From Kazachstania africana CBS 2517 (lineage: Eukaryota; Ascomycota; Saccharomycetes; Saccharomycetales; Saccharomycetaceae), in contig NC_018943.1 of the NCBI RefSeq assembly GCF_000304475.1, forward strand, positions 434,001 to 498,000: 64,000 nt of DNA, in the 5' to 3' direction. The notes beneath the pieces are model-generated. The model was not told the origin of the DNA and did no database searches. It was given only the letters and a program-made list of their open reading frames with translations. Below, in pieces: positions 50,166 through 59,954 of the stretch. A program made the translations under genes and the position numbers. Positions within the stretch are counted from its first letter, which is position 1. The number at the start of each line of letters is the position of its first letter.

Positions 50166-51227
50166 ATGATTAGAACTATTAAACCAAAAAATGCCAGAGC
50201 TAAGAGGGCTTTGGAGAAAAGGGAAGCTAAACTCGTCGAAGATGTCAAGCAAGCACTTTTCGTCCCAGGTCAAACATCAAATAAATTGTTACACGATATA
50301 ATGGTCGATTTGAGTGCTATCAAGAAGCCTGATATAAAACGTTTCAATAAGAAGAATGAAATTAGACCTTTCGAAGATGCTGCTAGTTTGGAATTTTTAA
50401 GTGAAAAAAATGATACTTCATTAATCGTATTATCAACAAATTCCAAAAAACGTAAAAACAATCTAACTTTTGTAAGAACTTTTGGTTATAAAATTTATGA
50501 TATGATCGAATTACACGTTGTTGAAAACTTTAAATTATTGTCTGACTTTAGAAAACAAACTTTCAACCTTGGTTTAAAACCAATGTTTTCATTCCAAAGT
50601 GCAGCTTTCGATACACATCCTGTCTATAAGCACATCAAATCTTTATTTCTAGATTTCTTCAGAGGTGAAACCACAGATTTACAAGACGTTGCAGGTTTAC
50701 AACACGTCATTTCTCTTACTGTTCAAGGAGATTTCCAAGATGGTGAGCCTTTACCAAACGTACTATTCAGAGTCTATAAATTAAGAACCTATAGAAGTGA
50801 ACAAGGTGGTCGCAAGTTGCCAAGAGTCGAATTAGAAGAGGTCGGTCCAAGATTAGATTTCAAAATCGGCAGAATCCATACGCCATCAGCAGAAATGGCA
50901 AAGGAAGCATTGAAGAAACCAAGACAATTAGAAGCCAAGACTGTTAAAAACGTGGAAACTGATTTGATGGGTGACAAATTGGGTAGAATCCATATGGGTA
51001 AACAAGATTTGAACAAATTACAAACAAGAAAGATGAAAGGTCTTAAATCAAGATTTGATCAAGATGGTAGCGAAGATGAAGACGAGGGTGACTATCTAAA
51101 CGATAGTGAAAATGAATTAAATGATGAATTAAAAAATCCAAATGATGACACCTACGGCGAAGATTTTGTCACCGCAACCGACATCGAAGTTCAAGAACCT
51201 TCTTCAAAGAAGCAAAAGAGAGATTAA
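50166..51227 (+). CDS. RPF2: 60S assembly factor Rpf2 (Brix domain)
   Basis: Works with Rrs1 to bring 5S RNP (5S rRNA, L5, L11) into pre-60S particles. The protein is 353 residues (S. cerevisiae 344). The start is ATG 50166 (MIRTIKPKNARAKRAL); the codon before it is a TTG. The Brix domain covers about 28-245, with conserved VRTFGYKIYDMIELHV and IQGDF-type segments, followed by the shared tail DKLGRIHMGKQDLNKLQTRKMKG and an acidic end. In S. cerevisiae it is YKR081C on chromosome XI; here it lies among YOR-type genes, showing that this species kept the other duplicate. Promoter words RRPE and PAC-like support co-regulation with ribosome biogenesis. Confidence 0.97.
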   Translation: MIRTIKPKNARAKRALEKREAKLVEDVKQALFVPGQTSNKLLHDIMVDLSAIKKPDIKRFNKKNEIRPFEDAASLEFLSEKNDTSLIVLSTNSKKRKNNLTFVRTFGYKIYDMIELHVVENFKLLSDFRKQTFNLGLKPMFSFQSAAFDTHPVYKHIKSLFLDFFRGETTDLQDVAGLQHVISLTVQGDFQDGEPLPNVLFRVYKLRTYRSEQGGRKLPRVELEEVGPRLDFKIGRIHTPSAEMAKEALKKPRQLEAKTVKNVETDLMGDKLGRIHMGKQDLNKLQTRKMKGLKSRFDQDGSEDEDEGDYLNDSENELNDELKNPNDDTYGEDFVTATDIEVQEPSSKKQKRD

Positions 51228-51621
51228 ATTCATCACCACATCATACATCAGCCTATATAACCTTGTACATTACATCTCAGAGACCAACCCATTGCTCTCC
51301 CGGCCATCAATATATAACTAGTATAACTAATATTTACATTCAGTCGTATACCTCGTTTTTGGTGATATTTACATTTAGATAATTAAACTATACGTCTACT
51401 ACTTTTTTTTTTTTTTGTAGGGAGCAAAAAGAGGTTTAGATATGACAAAACTACTGAAGGTTTCATGCACTGTCTGCACCCGCTTTGTATTAGAATTCAC
51501 TGGGTTGGCTAACTAGCTATCAATACGCTTCAAATTCCATAATACGGGGGAAAAAAGTACTAGCTAATTCCACTTTCAACACAAGTAATATAAAAAAGCT
51601 TCAAAAAAAAGTACATTCGAT
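51228..51621. promoter_or_regulatory. RPF2-GYP1 spacer
   Basis: This 394-bp gap between tandem plus-strand genes is AT-rich with a long T tract near 51,402-51,416, a common nucleosome-excluding element, and an A tract just before the GYP1 ATG. No ORF, repeat or recognised site otherwise. Confidence 0.5.
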
Positions 51622-53556
51622 ATGGGTGTAAGGTCAGGATCAACACAAATGGCCGAACGAAGCTCTTCTGAAGTAGGCTTAGTATCTTCACTGATGAAGT
51701 CCTGGAGAATTGCATCTTCATCTGTGCCTACTTCTTCTTCTTCGTCTTCTCCATCCGCTGTCAAGAACCATTCTCGAAGTCCGTCTAAGAAGAATAGTAA
51801 TAGTGCAACTAATAATAATAGTAGTAAATCCTTCATTGATGATGGTAACTTTTGTGCAATGTCCAAACAGAAAAATAGTACTACAACTCGGAAATCTTCT
51901 TCATCATACTCTCCCCTAAGATACGTTAGTCCAACTTTGAGTTCAATAGACTCCCCCAAATCAAGTTTTTTCCGTAATCAATATTCGAAACATCACAATC
52001 AATCATATTATCAGCATGGTAATAATCATAGCACTTCTACTCTGGAAAAATCTAATACTGATTCGATAAAACATGATAAGTACTTTCAGGACCTAGATGA
52101 AGATTGGAGTGCTGTTATTGATGATTATAATATGCCTATACCAACTTTGACTAATGGTGGTAATGCATCACCTATACCTCAGAGTAACACCAGTCGTAGC
52201 CGTCCAAATTTGACCAGGTCTTCCACTTCTTCCTCCATTGCAACAAATGCAGGTCTTGCAATGACACCATCTCTTCAATATCCTAAACTACCTAGTTTGA
52301 GCAGGACAGAAAGCCCCGAGGTCAAATCCCAAGCTGAATTGGAAAATGAAAGAGAGGCCCAAGAATTGACAGCTATAATGCAACGCATAGATAAATTCGA
52401 TTGTATCTTACAAAGTAAACATATAATAAATCAACAAGAATTAAAAGAAATTAGCTGGAATGGTGTACCAAAACCAAATAGACCTAAAGTTTGGAAAATA
52501 TTGATTGGCTATTTACCTTTAAATATTAAAAGGCAAGATTCATACCTTAAAAGAAAAAGACAAGAATATGTCAATGGTTTAAATCATATATCTTCGAATA
52601 ATCATTCTAAAGATACAGCTGCATGGCATCAAATTGAAATAGATATTCCTAGAACAAATCCTCATATCTCATTATATCAATTCAAATCGGTTCAGAATAG
52701 TTTACAAAAAGTATTGTATCTATGGGCAATTAGGCATCCTGCTAGTGGTTATGTACAAGGTATTAACGATCTTGTCACTCCATTTTTCGAAGTGTTCCTC
52801 ACCGAATATTTATCACAGTCACAAATTGATGATGTTGAAAATATTGATCCCCAAACATATCTTACCGAAGAACAATGGTCAAATTTGGAAGCTGATACAT
52901 TTTGGTGCTTAACCAAATTGTTAGAGCAAATTACGGATAATTATATTCATGGACAACCAGGTATCTTAGAACAAGTGAAAAATCTAAGTCAGTTGGTGAA
53001 ACGGATAGATTCAGATTTGTATGATCACTTTCAAAAAGAGCATGTTGAATTCATACAATTCTCTTTTAGGTGGATGAACTGTCTATTGATGAGAGAGTTT
53101 CAGATGGGTACCGTAATTAGGATGTGGGACACTTATCTTGCAGAAACTTCTACCGAAACCACAAATTCAATTCCTTATACTTCTTCGAACGAAATAAGTT
53201 TACCAAAAACTCCAATTCAAAGGAATGCATCCACTTTTTCTACCCCAGTAGAAACGACTTCGCCATCTTCATACGGGCGGTCAGCCCCTGTTACTACTTC
53301 GAATACTACTAGTGTAAATAGTGATGATTCTACAAGACTGAGACAGTCTTCTCTCAATGAATTTCATGTTTTTGTTTGTGCTGCATTTTTAATTAAATGG
53401 AGTGAACAATTACTGGATATGGATTTCCAAGGGATTATCACTTTCCTGCAAAATCCCCCTACTAAAGATTGGACAGAAACAGACATTGAGATGTTACTGA
53501 GTGAAGCTTATATTTGGCAGTCTCTATATAAAGATGCAACGTCACATTGGCTCTAG
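51622..53556 (+). CDS. GYP1: Golgi Rab GTPase-activating protein Gyp1
   Basis: TBC-domain GAP for Ypt1 (and other Rabs in vitro) at the Golgi. The protein is 644 residues (S. cerevisiae 637). The first 270 residues are Ser/Asn-rich, with the conserved island KYFQDLDEDWSAVIDDYN (about 150). The TBC domain runs from about 275 to 635. The dual-finger residues are in place: Arg344 in IDIPRTNPH and Gln379 in YVQGIND. A Ser/Thr-rich insert (about 510-575) interrupts the domain as in S. cerevisiae. The ATG at 51622 (MGVRSGS) matches the S. cerevisiae start. Order GYP1-VPS5-ALG8 follows YOR070C-YOR069W-YOR067C. Confidence 0.97.
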   Translation: MGVRSGSTQMAERSSSEVGLVSSLMKSWRIASSSVPTSSSSSSPSAVKNHSRSPSKKNSNSATNNNSSKSFIDDGNFCAMSKQKNSTTTRKSSSSYSPLRYVSPTLSSIDSPKSSFFRNQYSKHHNQSYYQHGNNHSTSTLEKSNTDSIKHDKYFQDLDEDWSAVIDDYNMPIPTLTNGGNASPIPQSNTSRSRPNLTRSSTSSSIATNAGLAMTPSLQYPKLPSLSRTESPEVKSQAELENEREAQELTAIMQRIDKFDCILQSKHIINQQELKEISWNGVPKPNRPKVWKILIGYLPLNIKRQDSYLKRKRQEYVNGLNHISSNNHSKDTAAWHQIEIDIPRTNPHISLYQFKSVQNSLQKVLYLWAIRHPASGYVQGINDLVTPFFEVFLTEYLSQSQIDDVENIDPQTYLTEEQWSNLEADTFWCLTKLLEQITDNYIHGQPGILEQVKNLSQLVKRIDSDLYDHFQKEHVEFIQFSFRWMNCLLMREFQMGTVIRMWDTYLAETSTETTNSIPYTSSNEISLPKTPIQRNASTFSTPVETTSPSSYGRSAPVTTSNTTSVNSDDSTRLRQSSLNEFHVFVCAAFLIKWSEQLLDMDFQGIITFLQNPPTKDWTETDIEMLLSEAYIWQSLYKDATSHWL

Positions 53557-53655
53557 AATTCACAACATTACTATATACATTTATGTACTTTATTTTTTAT
53601 TTTAATTATAGATATTCGTTGGAAAAGTGGCAAACGGTGAGACCGAAGTATATTT

Positions 53656-55689
53656 TTATAAATTATTCTGATAGAATGTTTCCCACAACTCAATGCATTC
53701 CTTTTGTGTCTCAATAGATGATTCTAGCGATATTTCCATGTTGTTCCTAAATTCTTCCACTTTCTCTCTTTTGTATGCACTAATTTCATTTTTTATTTCA
53801 TTCCCAGTTTCTTCCCAAGATTTCCTAATTTTATTAAATCTTTGCTCAACCACTTCAAACTCACTCTTCAAGATATTTAATTTCTCGTTATTTTTATTGT
53901 TACTAATTCCCTTCATACCACTTGAAAATCTCTCGTACTGCAAACGCTTCTTGTTCAAATCGTTTTCTACAATCACAAGATAATAACCTAACTTGCTTCT
54001 TTGGTTGAACGTGGCCCTTGCAGTTTGTAATGACCTTATGTAGTCATCTAATGTCGCACCCATAGTGAGTGATTCTTGTAAAGAATTTCTCTCTAACGAT
54101 GCCTTAATTCTTTTGTGTGTTTCAGCAAAGTTCGATAGGGTATCTGAACTTTTTCTCGTTACTTCTAATTTTGCAAGTACTTCTATAGAATCTGCAAACT
54201 CTTCCAAAGCAGAGGCTAATTCTACTCTTTCGGTGTCTACCGTCTCCAACGCTCTGTATAGTTCTCTTAATTGCTCTTCTAGAGTTTCAAGCTTTTGCTT
54301 TTCTTCAATAAAAAATGTATCCGGTTCATTATACTTGGGAGTGGAACCAAATGAGATGTTCATGAAACTTTTTTTCGCCTCTGCGTCAATACCACCTGTT
54401 TTCATTACAATTGTCGCATCTTCAGGGCCCAGTAATCGTATTTCACTTATATGGATTTCTGATAAATCGTTATTGTCATTGTAAGCACCAGACGCAGTCA
54501 TATGCTCTCGTAATTTGGAGTCGTTGGAGAAATTATCACTTGTTAAGAATAGAAGAAAGTCCTTATCATTCTGCAAAAATGGATCCTGGGAAATCTTTCT
54601 CAGCATGTGTTCCATCTGAAATCGTCTATTCTCTATAAAATCATTCTGAAACCTGCCTACTGCCTGCTTTTCAGGCGGTGCTGGGATAATTTTGCCCCAG
54701 TGATTATTTTGCAACTGCCTGTACAGCCATCTAAAATCCCTATAACGTCTTGTTACACTTGCAAATTTTGATTCTAAGGAGGGCGATTCTGATATGACTG
54801 TGTATTCAACATGTATCGAGGTCAACTCGCCAACCTTTATAGGATCCTTGACTTCAATATTGAATGGTATCAACTTCTTCTCCTTTGCTGTTTTCATATC
54901 GGTCTTCTCAGTATTCTCTTCCCTTGAAGCTGTGGAATTATTAGACGGTTTCCTTGGAGATAAATGGTAAAGGGGCTCATCAACCTGTTTTAAAATATCG
55001 GAAGAAGTCTCTCTTAATTTAGCATTTTCAATTTGATCAAGTGGTTCATCAACAAACTCGTTATCCTTTTGGATTTTTCCTAATGGATCATCAGTGGAAT
55101 TTTTCACGTCCTTATCGTCTTTAGAAATAGGTGGAATAGACCTGCGACGTAGTCGTGATCCATTGAACAATTTTTTAGGTTTTCTAGATCTCTTTTCTGG
55201 TGACCGTTCATTTTTACTGTTTTTATTGTAGGTAGTAATATCATCTATAGGTAATGGAGAAAACACTAAACCCCCAAACAACGGATCATTCTTTTTCATT
55301 GAAAATTCATTATCCTGTGTGTTTAAAGTAGCAAATCCTTCATCTTCAGGTGCTAACTTATCAAGTAAAGCATGATCTGTTTCCTCAACCTTAATCTGTT
55401 CTGTGTCTATAATATGTTGTGATTGCATATCAAAGGGATTTTCCTCTTCAAACATCTTCTCAGCATGTCCTTCGCCATGTGTAGTTTCTGGTTCGCTATC
55501 AGTTTGATCAACTTTCAAATTTGCCAGTGTTTCAGTCAATTCTGAAGCAGCCTCAGGTGGGATGTCCTGCTTAGTGGAACTCTGGTTCAGCTCATCCCAT
55601 ACAGGTGCCCTCAAAGCATCATCTTCATAGTTCATTTCGCTGAAGTTATATTCTCTTTGATTAGCAAGTGTTTTACTGACATTCGTCAT
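53656..55689 (-). CDS. VPS5: Retromer sorting nexin Vps5
   Basis: PX-BAR sorting nexin that with Vps17 forms the membrane-tubulating part of retromer, returning Vps10 from endosome to Golgi. The protein is 677 residues (S. cerevisiae 675). The acidic disordered N-terminus (1-270) is followed by a PX domain at about 280-390 (RRYRDFRWLYRQL, then PPEKQAVGRF for PI3P binding) and a BAR domain at about 435-675, rich in long amphipathic helices. The WGD relative YKR078W is PX-only and much shorter, so the BAR region supports VPS5 itself. Tail to tail with GYP1 (99 bp) and divergent from ALG8 (126 bp). Confidence 0.96.
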   Translation of the reverse strand: MTNVSKTLANQREYNFSEMNYEDDALRAPVWDELNQSSTKQDIPPEAASELTETLANLKVDQTDSEPETTHGEGHAEKMFEEENPFDMQSQHIIDTEQIKVEETDHALLDKLAPEDEGFATLNTQDNEFSMKKNDPLFGGLVFSPLPIDDITTYNKNSKNERSPEKRSRKPKKLFNGSRLRRRSIPPISKDDKDVKNSTDDPLGKIQKDNEFVDEPLDQIENAKLRETSSDILKQVDEPLYHLSPRKPSNNSTASREENTEKTDMKTAKEKKLIPFNIEVKDPIKVGELTSIHVEYTVISESPSLESKFASVTRRYRDFRWLYRQLQNNHWGKIIPAPPEKQAVGRFQNDFIENRRFQMEHMLRKISQDPFLQNDKDFLLFLTSDNFSNDSKLREHMTASGAYNDNNDLSEIHISEIRLLGPEDATIVMKTGGIDAEAKKSFMNISFGSTPKYNEPDTFFIEEKQKLETLEEQLRELYRALETVDTERVELASALEEFADSIEVLAKLEVTRKSSDTLSNFAETHKRIKASLERNSLQESLTMGATLDDYIRSLQTARATFNQRSKLGYYLVIVENDLNKKRLQYERFSSGMKGISNNKNNEKLNILKSEFEVVEQRFNKIRKSWEETGNEIKNEISAYKREKVEEFRNNMEISLESSIETQKECIELWETFYQNNL

Positions 55690-55815
55690 TTCGATCTTTT
55701 GGATGTAATCCTTTTTTCGAAATATTGAAAATTCAAGAAAATAGACAGACTAATACAGCAAGCAGACACCTGAAAACACAGCTTAAGCTAGGATAGCAAG
55801 ATAGAGGCCTTGAAG

Positions 55816-57543
55816 ATGGTAGCGGCAATTGCCAATGGACTCGCTAAGGATTCTAAGAGGTCTGTGAATACTTCTGGCGCTGCTAATAAGGCAAGCACTG
55901 AAGAATTAGAGGACCTTTCAATTAATAAGCGATTTTCATTATGGAACTTTTGGGTCTGTTCACTATTTTTGAAGCTGTTGTTGGTGCCAGATTACTTCAG
56001 TACTGATTTTGATGTGCACAGAAATTGGTTAGCAATTACGAATGGAATGCATTTGAAGGATTGGTATTATGAGCACACGAGTCAATGGACTTTAGATTAT
56101 CCACCTTTCTTTGCCTATTTTGAATGGTTCATTTCTCATCTCGTTCCAAGCTTTGTACGTAGAGATGGTTGTTTGGATATAGTAGAAGTAGGGCAATTCG
56201 GTTGGCCAACGGTTTTGTTTCAAAGATTAACTGTCATTTTCAGTGAGAGTTTGTTATTCCTAGTGTTACAAATCTACATTAATACTAGTGAAGTCGAGGA
56301 GCGAACCCAAAGTTTTATAGTGGCTTCAAGTATAGTGCTCTCGCCAGGGTTTCTCATTGTAGATCACATTCATTTCCAATACAATGGGTTCCTATTTGCC
56401 ATTTTGGTTGCATCTATTGTCGCTGCAAGAAATAAAAGATATTTATTGTGTGCTTTATTCTATAGTATCGCCCTATGTTTCAAGCATATTTTTTTATACC
56501 TAGCACCATGTTACTTTGTCTTTTTATTAAGAGTATACGTTTTGAATTTTGAAAACTTCAAGTTTAGGAGTTATAAAGATTTAATATTTTTGATAAGGTG
56601 GAAAAATTTGTGTCAATTGGGTATGATTGTAGTTGGAGTATTTTCCTTGTGTTTCGGACCATTTATTTTTGATATGCCCCAATTGCTTTCTCGTCTATTT
56701 CCTTTTTCTAGAGGATTAACTCATGCTTATTGGGCACCAAATTTTTGGGCCTTATACTCATTTTTGGATAAAGTTCTAACAGTTTTCGCTTTAAGATTGC
56801 ATTACGTACACAATTTTGCCGCCAAATTTATAGCTCCGTCATTACTTCCCTCTTCTATTGAAGAAATAAGACAGCGTATTGCAGAACATAACAATGGGAC
56901 AAAAGGACTGGTTCAAGATGTCTTTTTCGTAATACTACCACAGATTTCTCCAAAATTAACTTTCTTATTGACTTTGTTTTATCAAATATTGGCCGTTATT
57001 CCATTATTATTTGATCCATCCTTCAAAAGATTTATGGGATCTTTGACATTATGTGGTATGGCATCTTATTTATTCGGCTGGCATGTGCATGAAAAGGCTA
57101 TAATGTTGGTGATTATACCTTTCTCTTTCTTGGTAGTATTTGATAGAAGATTGCTGATTTCCTTCACCTTAGTTTCATCGGCGGGTTATGTTTCATTGTT
57201 CCCATTACTGTACGAAAATGCAGATTTCCTAATAAAGACTTTATATACATTTGTTTGGTGTACCATTTATTTTTTTGCAATTAGAAAAACCACCAAGTTA
57301 TCGTCAAGCGTTGAAAGAAGGAGATTTTTCCTTGACAGGATTGCCATTATCTATATTTGCTTGATGCTACCGACAGTTTTTATAATCCACTTTTTTGATG
57401 TTATGAAGTGGAAATATCCTTTATTCGAGAAATTTGAATTCTTGGGTTTAATGACCTATAGCGTATACTGTGGGATTGCAATTCTAAGTTCATGGATTGG
57501 TTTATCGTGGTTATATAACTTTGATGAACCTCTATGGATGTAA
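55816..57543 (+). CDS. ALG8: Dolichol-linked oligosaccharide glucosyltransferase Alg8
   Basis: ER membrane enzyme adding the second glucose to Glc1Man9GlcNAc2-PP-dolichol from dolichyl-phosphoglucose before N-glycosylation. The start is ATG 55816 (MVAAIANG); the frame two codons earlier starts at TTG. The protein is 575 residues (S. cerevisiae 577). The ALG6/ALG8 family signature STDFDVHRNW in the first lumenal loop contains the catalytic Asp, followed by DYPPFFAYFEW. At least ten hydrophobic segments span the protein, with FGWHVHEKAIM as the late family motif. It is compact and shows no damage. Confidence 0.96.
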   Translation: MVAAIANGLAKDSKRSVNTSGAANKASTEELEDLSINKRFSLWNFWVCSLFLKLLLVPDYFSTDFDVHRNWLAITNGMHLKDWYYEHTSQWTLDYPPFFAYFEWFISHLVPSFVRRDGCLDIVEVGQFGWPTVLFQRLTVIFSESLLFLVLQIYINTSEVEERTQSFIVASSIVLSPGFLIVDHIHFQYNGFLFAILVASIVAARNKRYLLCALFYSIALCFKHIFLYLAPCYFVFLLRVYVLNFENFKFRSYKDLIFLIRWKNLCQLGMIVVGVFSLCFGPFIFDMPQLLSRLFPFSRGLTHAYWAPNFWALYSFLDKVLTVFALRLHYVHNFAAKFIAPSLLPSSIEEIRQRIAEHNNGTKGLVQDVFFVILPQISPKLTFLLTLFYQILAVIPLLFDPSFKRFMGSLTLCGMASYLFGWHVHEKAIMLVIIPFSFLVVFDRRLLISFTLVSSAGYVSLFPLLYENADFLIKTLYTFVWCTIYFFAIRKTTKLSSSVERRRFFLDRIAIIYICLMLPTVFIIHFFDVMKWKYPLFEKFEFLGLMTYSVYCGIAILSSWIGLSWLYNFDEPLWM

Positions 57544-57683
57544 AAGACAGAATATAAAGTCTGAAAAATGGCAAGTACGTCACTATTTGCAATATCATGG
57601 TTTGTTATATAGGACAATAGATATAAAATTTCTGTATATATTTTGGTCTTTACATTCACGTTTAATAGAGGATGGAACTGAGG

Positions 57684-59564
57684 TCAGCGTTCAGTGATCA
57701 GGCTTTTCAGTGCAATTCTAGCATCATCGAGTTTACCTTTCGAGGAATCACCTTCATTAGTATTATGGTTATCTTGTAGAATATCGTTATTAGCATTTAA
57801 AGGAATATTTTTACTTTGTTCGCCTTCGAAGGATTGTATTATTGGATCAAGTTGCTCATTACTATTTTCATCATTGAACTTGTTTTTATCAATTTTTGCT
57901 CTTGGCGACGATGCCGAATCATCATTATTTTTGGTTCCCTGCTGTACTGCTATTGTTTCATTTATAGCACTACCATTGAGGCGAAGAATATCTTTAGTCA
58001 ACTGGGTATGGGGACTTGCCCATATATTTACAAATGGTGTTAAACCTAAAGAAGACGAAATAGGAAGAGATATATTGACGTATTTGGGTGTTTCTGGTTC
58101 AGCAACCGATGTTACAACATTCGTGTTGTTAGGTATAAGAACACCAGAATTTCTCCTTTGTGTGAAAGGACTAAATAAGGAAGCACCTGGCGAGCCTAAA
58201 TTTAAGAAAGAAGGTGGAGTGTTGAAGCACATCTGGCGATTTGGAGATGTGCTCGGTAGAATATTTGTCCCATTATCTTGCCATTGTTGATCTCCCAGGT
58301 AATTATCATCGGTTAGTAGTACGGGATCTCCACTTGAAAATTTGAAAACAATGTGTTCACCGCTAGTGTTTTTAGTTTTCGGTGTATTTGCAATGTTAGT
58401 TTTAGCCTTGGGTGATATAAGTAAGCGTTTGGGAGTCGTAGTTTGACCGTTATAACCTTTCTTGGAAGGTATGTGAGGTGACTTTGTTACAGGGCGCGAA
58501 AAAGAAGCTGGTGAGAGAGATACATTACTATCTAGTAGCAATTGATCTAGGCGAGAAGCAGGGCTCGTTCCTGGTTTAAATATGGCACTTGAATTAATTA
58601 CTTGTGAAGATGAAGATGGCGGCGGTGGAGGTGGAGTACTTGGAAGTATTAATGGTTTTCTATGTTCTTTTTCTTCGATTTTTAGTTCAGTATCAGTTGA
58701 GACCAAAAATGTAGGAGAAGATATACTAGGGGCATTGACAGCATTATCACCATTCATTGACGAGAGTGAATTTGAAGATAAAGAAAACTTTTTGAAGTTA
58801 CAACTCCGCTTCAATTTATTGATATGTGAATTATTTTTCATTTTTTTCAACAAGTTCAAAACATGTTTCCTTTCTATAATATCAGCACTTGTATTATCAT
58901 ACGTATCTGGATTTCTTACGACAGATTGAGTTCTTAATTGTCCTTGTGAGGATAACGACCCGATAGTAGCTTTTCCGCCACCATCAATAGAAAGAGATAA
59001 GGAGAATTTTCTGGTCTCCTCTGAGGGTACTTCAGACATCATTTGCGATGGGTCATCGACGTTATTATTAAGTGGACTATTTTTTCTTAAACGATGCTCT
59101 CTACTCTGTAGATTTTCCGTGAATGGTGTTATTGGAGCCACTGGCGGTGAGCTTCTCACATTAGCCTTGAATCCTAACGGATGGTCATTAGATGTTGGTG
59201 TCGATAGATGCGTTAAACTGGAAGAGCTGGTACTTCTTTGCTTAACGGGAGTTGAAAGTATAATTCCTCTATATCTACCTTTTTTGGTAATACTATTAGG
59301 TTGATAAGCAGAATTAAACGAAAGCGGGCTTGATGCAAGAGGAGAATTATCAGTGAAGCTTATATTACCTCCAGTGACACTATTTTGTCTTCTTTTTTTC
59401 GGAGTTGGAGTCAATTGACCAACTTTCATCAACGGTTTTGAAAAACTAGCTGTTCCTTGTTTTTGAACTTGCATGGAAGAGATAGCCATTGGGCTTTCTA
59501 AAGGATTTGTATAGTTCTTAGTGATGGGAGGTCTTCCCCTTTTTCTTGGCTGAGGCTTTTCCAT
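57684..59564 (-). CDS. MSA1: G1/S regulator Msa1 (MSA1/MSA2 family)
   Basis: Associates with SBF and MBF to time G1-specific transcription. The start is ATG 59564; three more codons upstream lead only to TTG. The protein is 626 residues (S. cerevisiae Msa1 629, Msa2 363). It begins with an AT-hook-like RKRGRPPITK. Most of the chain is Ser/Pro-rich with many SP/TP Cdk sites. A conserved C-terminal block includes KYVNISLPISSSLGLTPF (about 495-515). Length and YOR-type neighbours (ALG8, CYT1) favour MSA1 (YOR066W) over MSA2 (YKR077W). A possible Mcm1 site and a 12-bp inverted repeat lie upstream. Confidence 0.85.
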   Translation of the reverse strand: MEKPQPRKRGRPPITKNYTNPLESPMAISSMQVQKQGTASFSKPLMKVGQLTPTPKKRRQNSVTGGNISFTDNSPLASSPLSFNSAYQPNSITKKGRYRGIILSTPVKQRSTSSSSLTHLSTPTSNDHPLGFKANVRSSPPVAPITPFTENLQSREHRLRKNSPLNNNVDDPSQMMSEVPSEETRKFSLSLSIDGGGKATIGSLSSQGQLRTQSVVRNPDTYDNTSADIIERKHVLNLLKKMKNNSHINKLKRSCNFKKFSLSSNSLSSMNGDNAVNAPSISSPTFLVSTDTELKIEEKEHRKPLILPSTPPPPPPSSSSQVINSSAIFKPGTSPASRLDQLLLDSNVSLSPASFSRPVTKSPHIPSKKGYNGQTTTPKRLLISPKAKTNIANTPKTKNTSGEHIVFKFSSGDPVLLTDDNYLGDQQWQDNGTNILPSTSPNRQMCFNTPPSFLNLGSPGASLFSPFTQRRNSGVLIPNNTNVVTSVAEPETPKYVNISLPISSSLGLTPFVNIWASPHTQLTKDILRLNGSAINETIAVQQGTKNNDDSASSPRAKIDKNKFNDENSNEQLDPIIQSFEGEQSKNIPLNANNDILQDNHNTNEGDSSKGKLDDARIALKSLITER

Positions 59565-59954
59565 CCTTTGCAAAACAGAACCCCCAGAGTAGGCTTATTA
59601 TATGGAATATTGAAGGGTGTGTTCAGTATTAAACTCTTGCCAGCACCTGTAAATACACTCTAGTCACTCGTTAAGACTATATCCTGATATATTCCATATA
59701 TTTCAAGATGAAAAGAGTCAAGAAAAAAGAAGTAATAGAAAGAACACTTGTATCTTGGCATTTTTCGAGAACTAATTTTTCTGTAGGAAAAACTGTTTGC
59801 TTGAACCAATTTCTCTGAAAGTTTTCCTAATGCGGCTAAAGTAGATCAATCTCGGTCTATCAATCTCCCAAATAGGAAATTTTTGTTTGATTATTTAATG
59901 GAATAAATAAGAGATATACTAGTTTTAAATACAATAAATAGGTTTGAAGTACCA
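59565..59954. promoter_or_regulatory. MSA1 upstream region
   Basis: In this 390-bp gap, TATATGGAATAT (59599-59610) and its exact reverse complement ATATTCCATATA (59689-59700) are 78 bp apart, 35-136 bp before the MSA1 start. CCTAATGCGG at 59826-59835 fits the Mcm1 core CCYAAWNNGG. The CYT1 3' end occupies the right edge. No ORF. Confidence 0.4.
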
